Below, in pieces: positions 63,600 to 64,000 of a stretch of 64,000 bases of DNA. A program made the position numbers and the translations under genes. The first letter of the stretch is position 1. Every line of letters begins with the position of its first letter. The notes under the pieces were generated by a model, which was not told the origin of the DNA, searched no databases, and worked only from the letters and a program-made list of their open reading frames with translations. Source of the DNA: Alphaproteobacteria bacterium (GTDB lineage: Bacteria; Pseudomonadota; Alphaproteobacteria; Rhizobiales; Beijerinckiaceae); assembly GCA_021325385.1 (NCBI GenBank), contig JAJPHH010000139.1, positions 1 to 64,000 of the forward strand, read 5' to 3'.

Positions 63600-64000
63600 G
63601 CGCGGTCGCGCTCCGCCCGCCCGAACTCGTGATGCGTCTGGCGCGGCTCGGCGCGTCGCATCCGACGCGCCTCAGCTTCCTGCGCCTGCTGATGCGCCGG
63701 GCCGCGCAGGAGCGCTGGCGCGTGCGGCGCGCGCGTTTCGAACTCGACGACGAAGGCTATGGCCGCGCCGTCTACGCCGTCGCGACGCCCGCCCGCGCCT
63801 ATAGCCTGGTCGCCTTCTCGACGCCGCTCGAAGACGAGCGCCGTACCGACCGCGTCATCGCGCAAGCCTGGGACACAAGCTACGCGCTCTATGACGGGAC
63901 GCCCGACGCGGACGAGGTCGCCCGCTTGCAAGCCAATGCGCCGCTGCAGGAAGCCGGCCGTTTCACCCAGCGCGATCTCGTTCTGGCGCGCGCCAACAAG
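63596..64000 (+). CDS. uncharacterised protein, N-terminal part (3' end outside window)
   Basis: Open frame from the ATG at 63596 to the window edge, 135 residues, missing from the ORF track because no stop is reached. It begins MSAVALRPPELVMRLARLGA, followed by SHPTRLSFLRLLMRRAAQER and an Arg-rich helix. An alpha/beta-looking part then follows (YAVATPARAYSLVAFSTPLED, RVIAQAWDTSYALYDGTPDA). There is no signal peptide. The ATGA overlap with the Ldh2 gene shows it belongs to the same operon and to the catabolic island. I do not recognise the family. Confidence 0.7.
   Translation, partial: MSAVALRPPELVMRLARLGASHPTRLSFLRLLMRRAAQERWRVRRARFELDDEGYGRAVYAVATPARAYSLVAFSTPLEDERRTDRVIAQAWDTSYALYDGTPDADEVARLQANAPLQEAGRFTQRDLVLARANK

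Noticed and set aside
1-64000. CRISPR arrays, rRNA genes and insertion sequences
   Set aside because: No regularly spaced repeats, no rRNA-like sequence and no transposase gene were seen.

Overview
The window is high-GC bacterial DNA with densely packed genes, many with 4-base ATGA overlaps. Gene content points to an alphaproteobacterium of the order Hyphomicrobiales (Rhizobiales): a CckA-type hybrid kinase, a DksA that keeps one zinc-finger cysteine, the pyrE-pdxJ-acpS order, proS followed by lolC/E-lolD, and GAA-loop palindromic intergenic repeats. The genus cannot be fixed from the sequence; a Beijerinckiaceae- or Methylocystaceae-like organism is a guess. Most very long ORFs in the track are antisense shadows caused by the high GC content.

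Layout. 0-8 kb: the end of an ECF sigma factor gene, a small membrane protein, an ICMT-like methyltransferase, three tandem paralogous exported beta-helix proteins on the minus strand, an AraC regulator, and a glutamine-dependent asparagine synthetase. 8-25 kb: small hypotheticals and a GYD protein, a sigma-like helix-turn-helix protein with its own promoter and operator-like palindrome, parC between two sets of inverted palindromic repeats, a MHYT-PAS-GGDEF-EAL c-di-GMP enzyme, a MoxR ATPase, a papain-like-fold candidate, cckA, a FliO-like protein, dksA, a universal stress protein and a CoxE-like VWA protein. 25-34 kb: a DUF3311/SSS symporter pair, proS, lolC/E, lolD, a His/Gly-rich exported protein, the operon pyrE-pdxJ-acpS, a cupin and a charged small protein.

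34-36.6 kb: tRNA-Thr(TGT) followed by two genes in visibly less GC-rich DNA. They are a DUF4238 protein and a zinc-ribbon/DUF4145 protein carrying the HEPN-type R-x4-H motif, and they look like acquired accessory, possibly defence, genes. 36.6-45.3 kb: a complete GlgE pathway for alpha-glucan synthesis from trehalose (glgE with a long N-terminal extension, a treS-maltokinase fusion, glgB).

45.3-64 kb: a large catabolic island for N-methylated amino acids. One arm reads left: a dimethylglycine/sarcosine dehydrogenase-like enzyme, heterotetrameric sarcosine oxidase (soxB-D-A-G) and a TetR regulator. The other arm reads right: a five-gene Dpp/Opp-type ABC importer. Two copies of a 16-bp palindrome in the divergent promoter are probable TetR operators. 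Beyond the importer lie an M19 dipeptidase and an aldehyde dehydrogenase (minus strand). Divergent from them, across a perfect 7-bp inverted repeat, are a LysR regulator, an Ldh2-family dehydrogenase and the start of an uncharacterised ORF that runs off the window. The likely logic is import of a peptide-like or N-methylated compound, hydrolysis, then oxidative demethylation to glycine plus one-carbon units; the true substrate is unknown.
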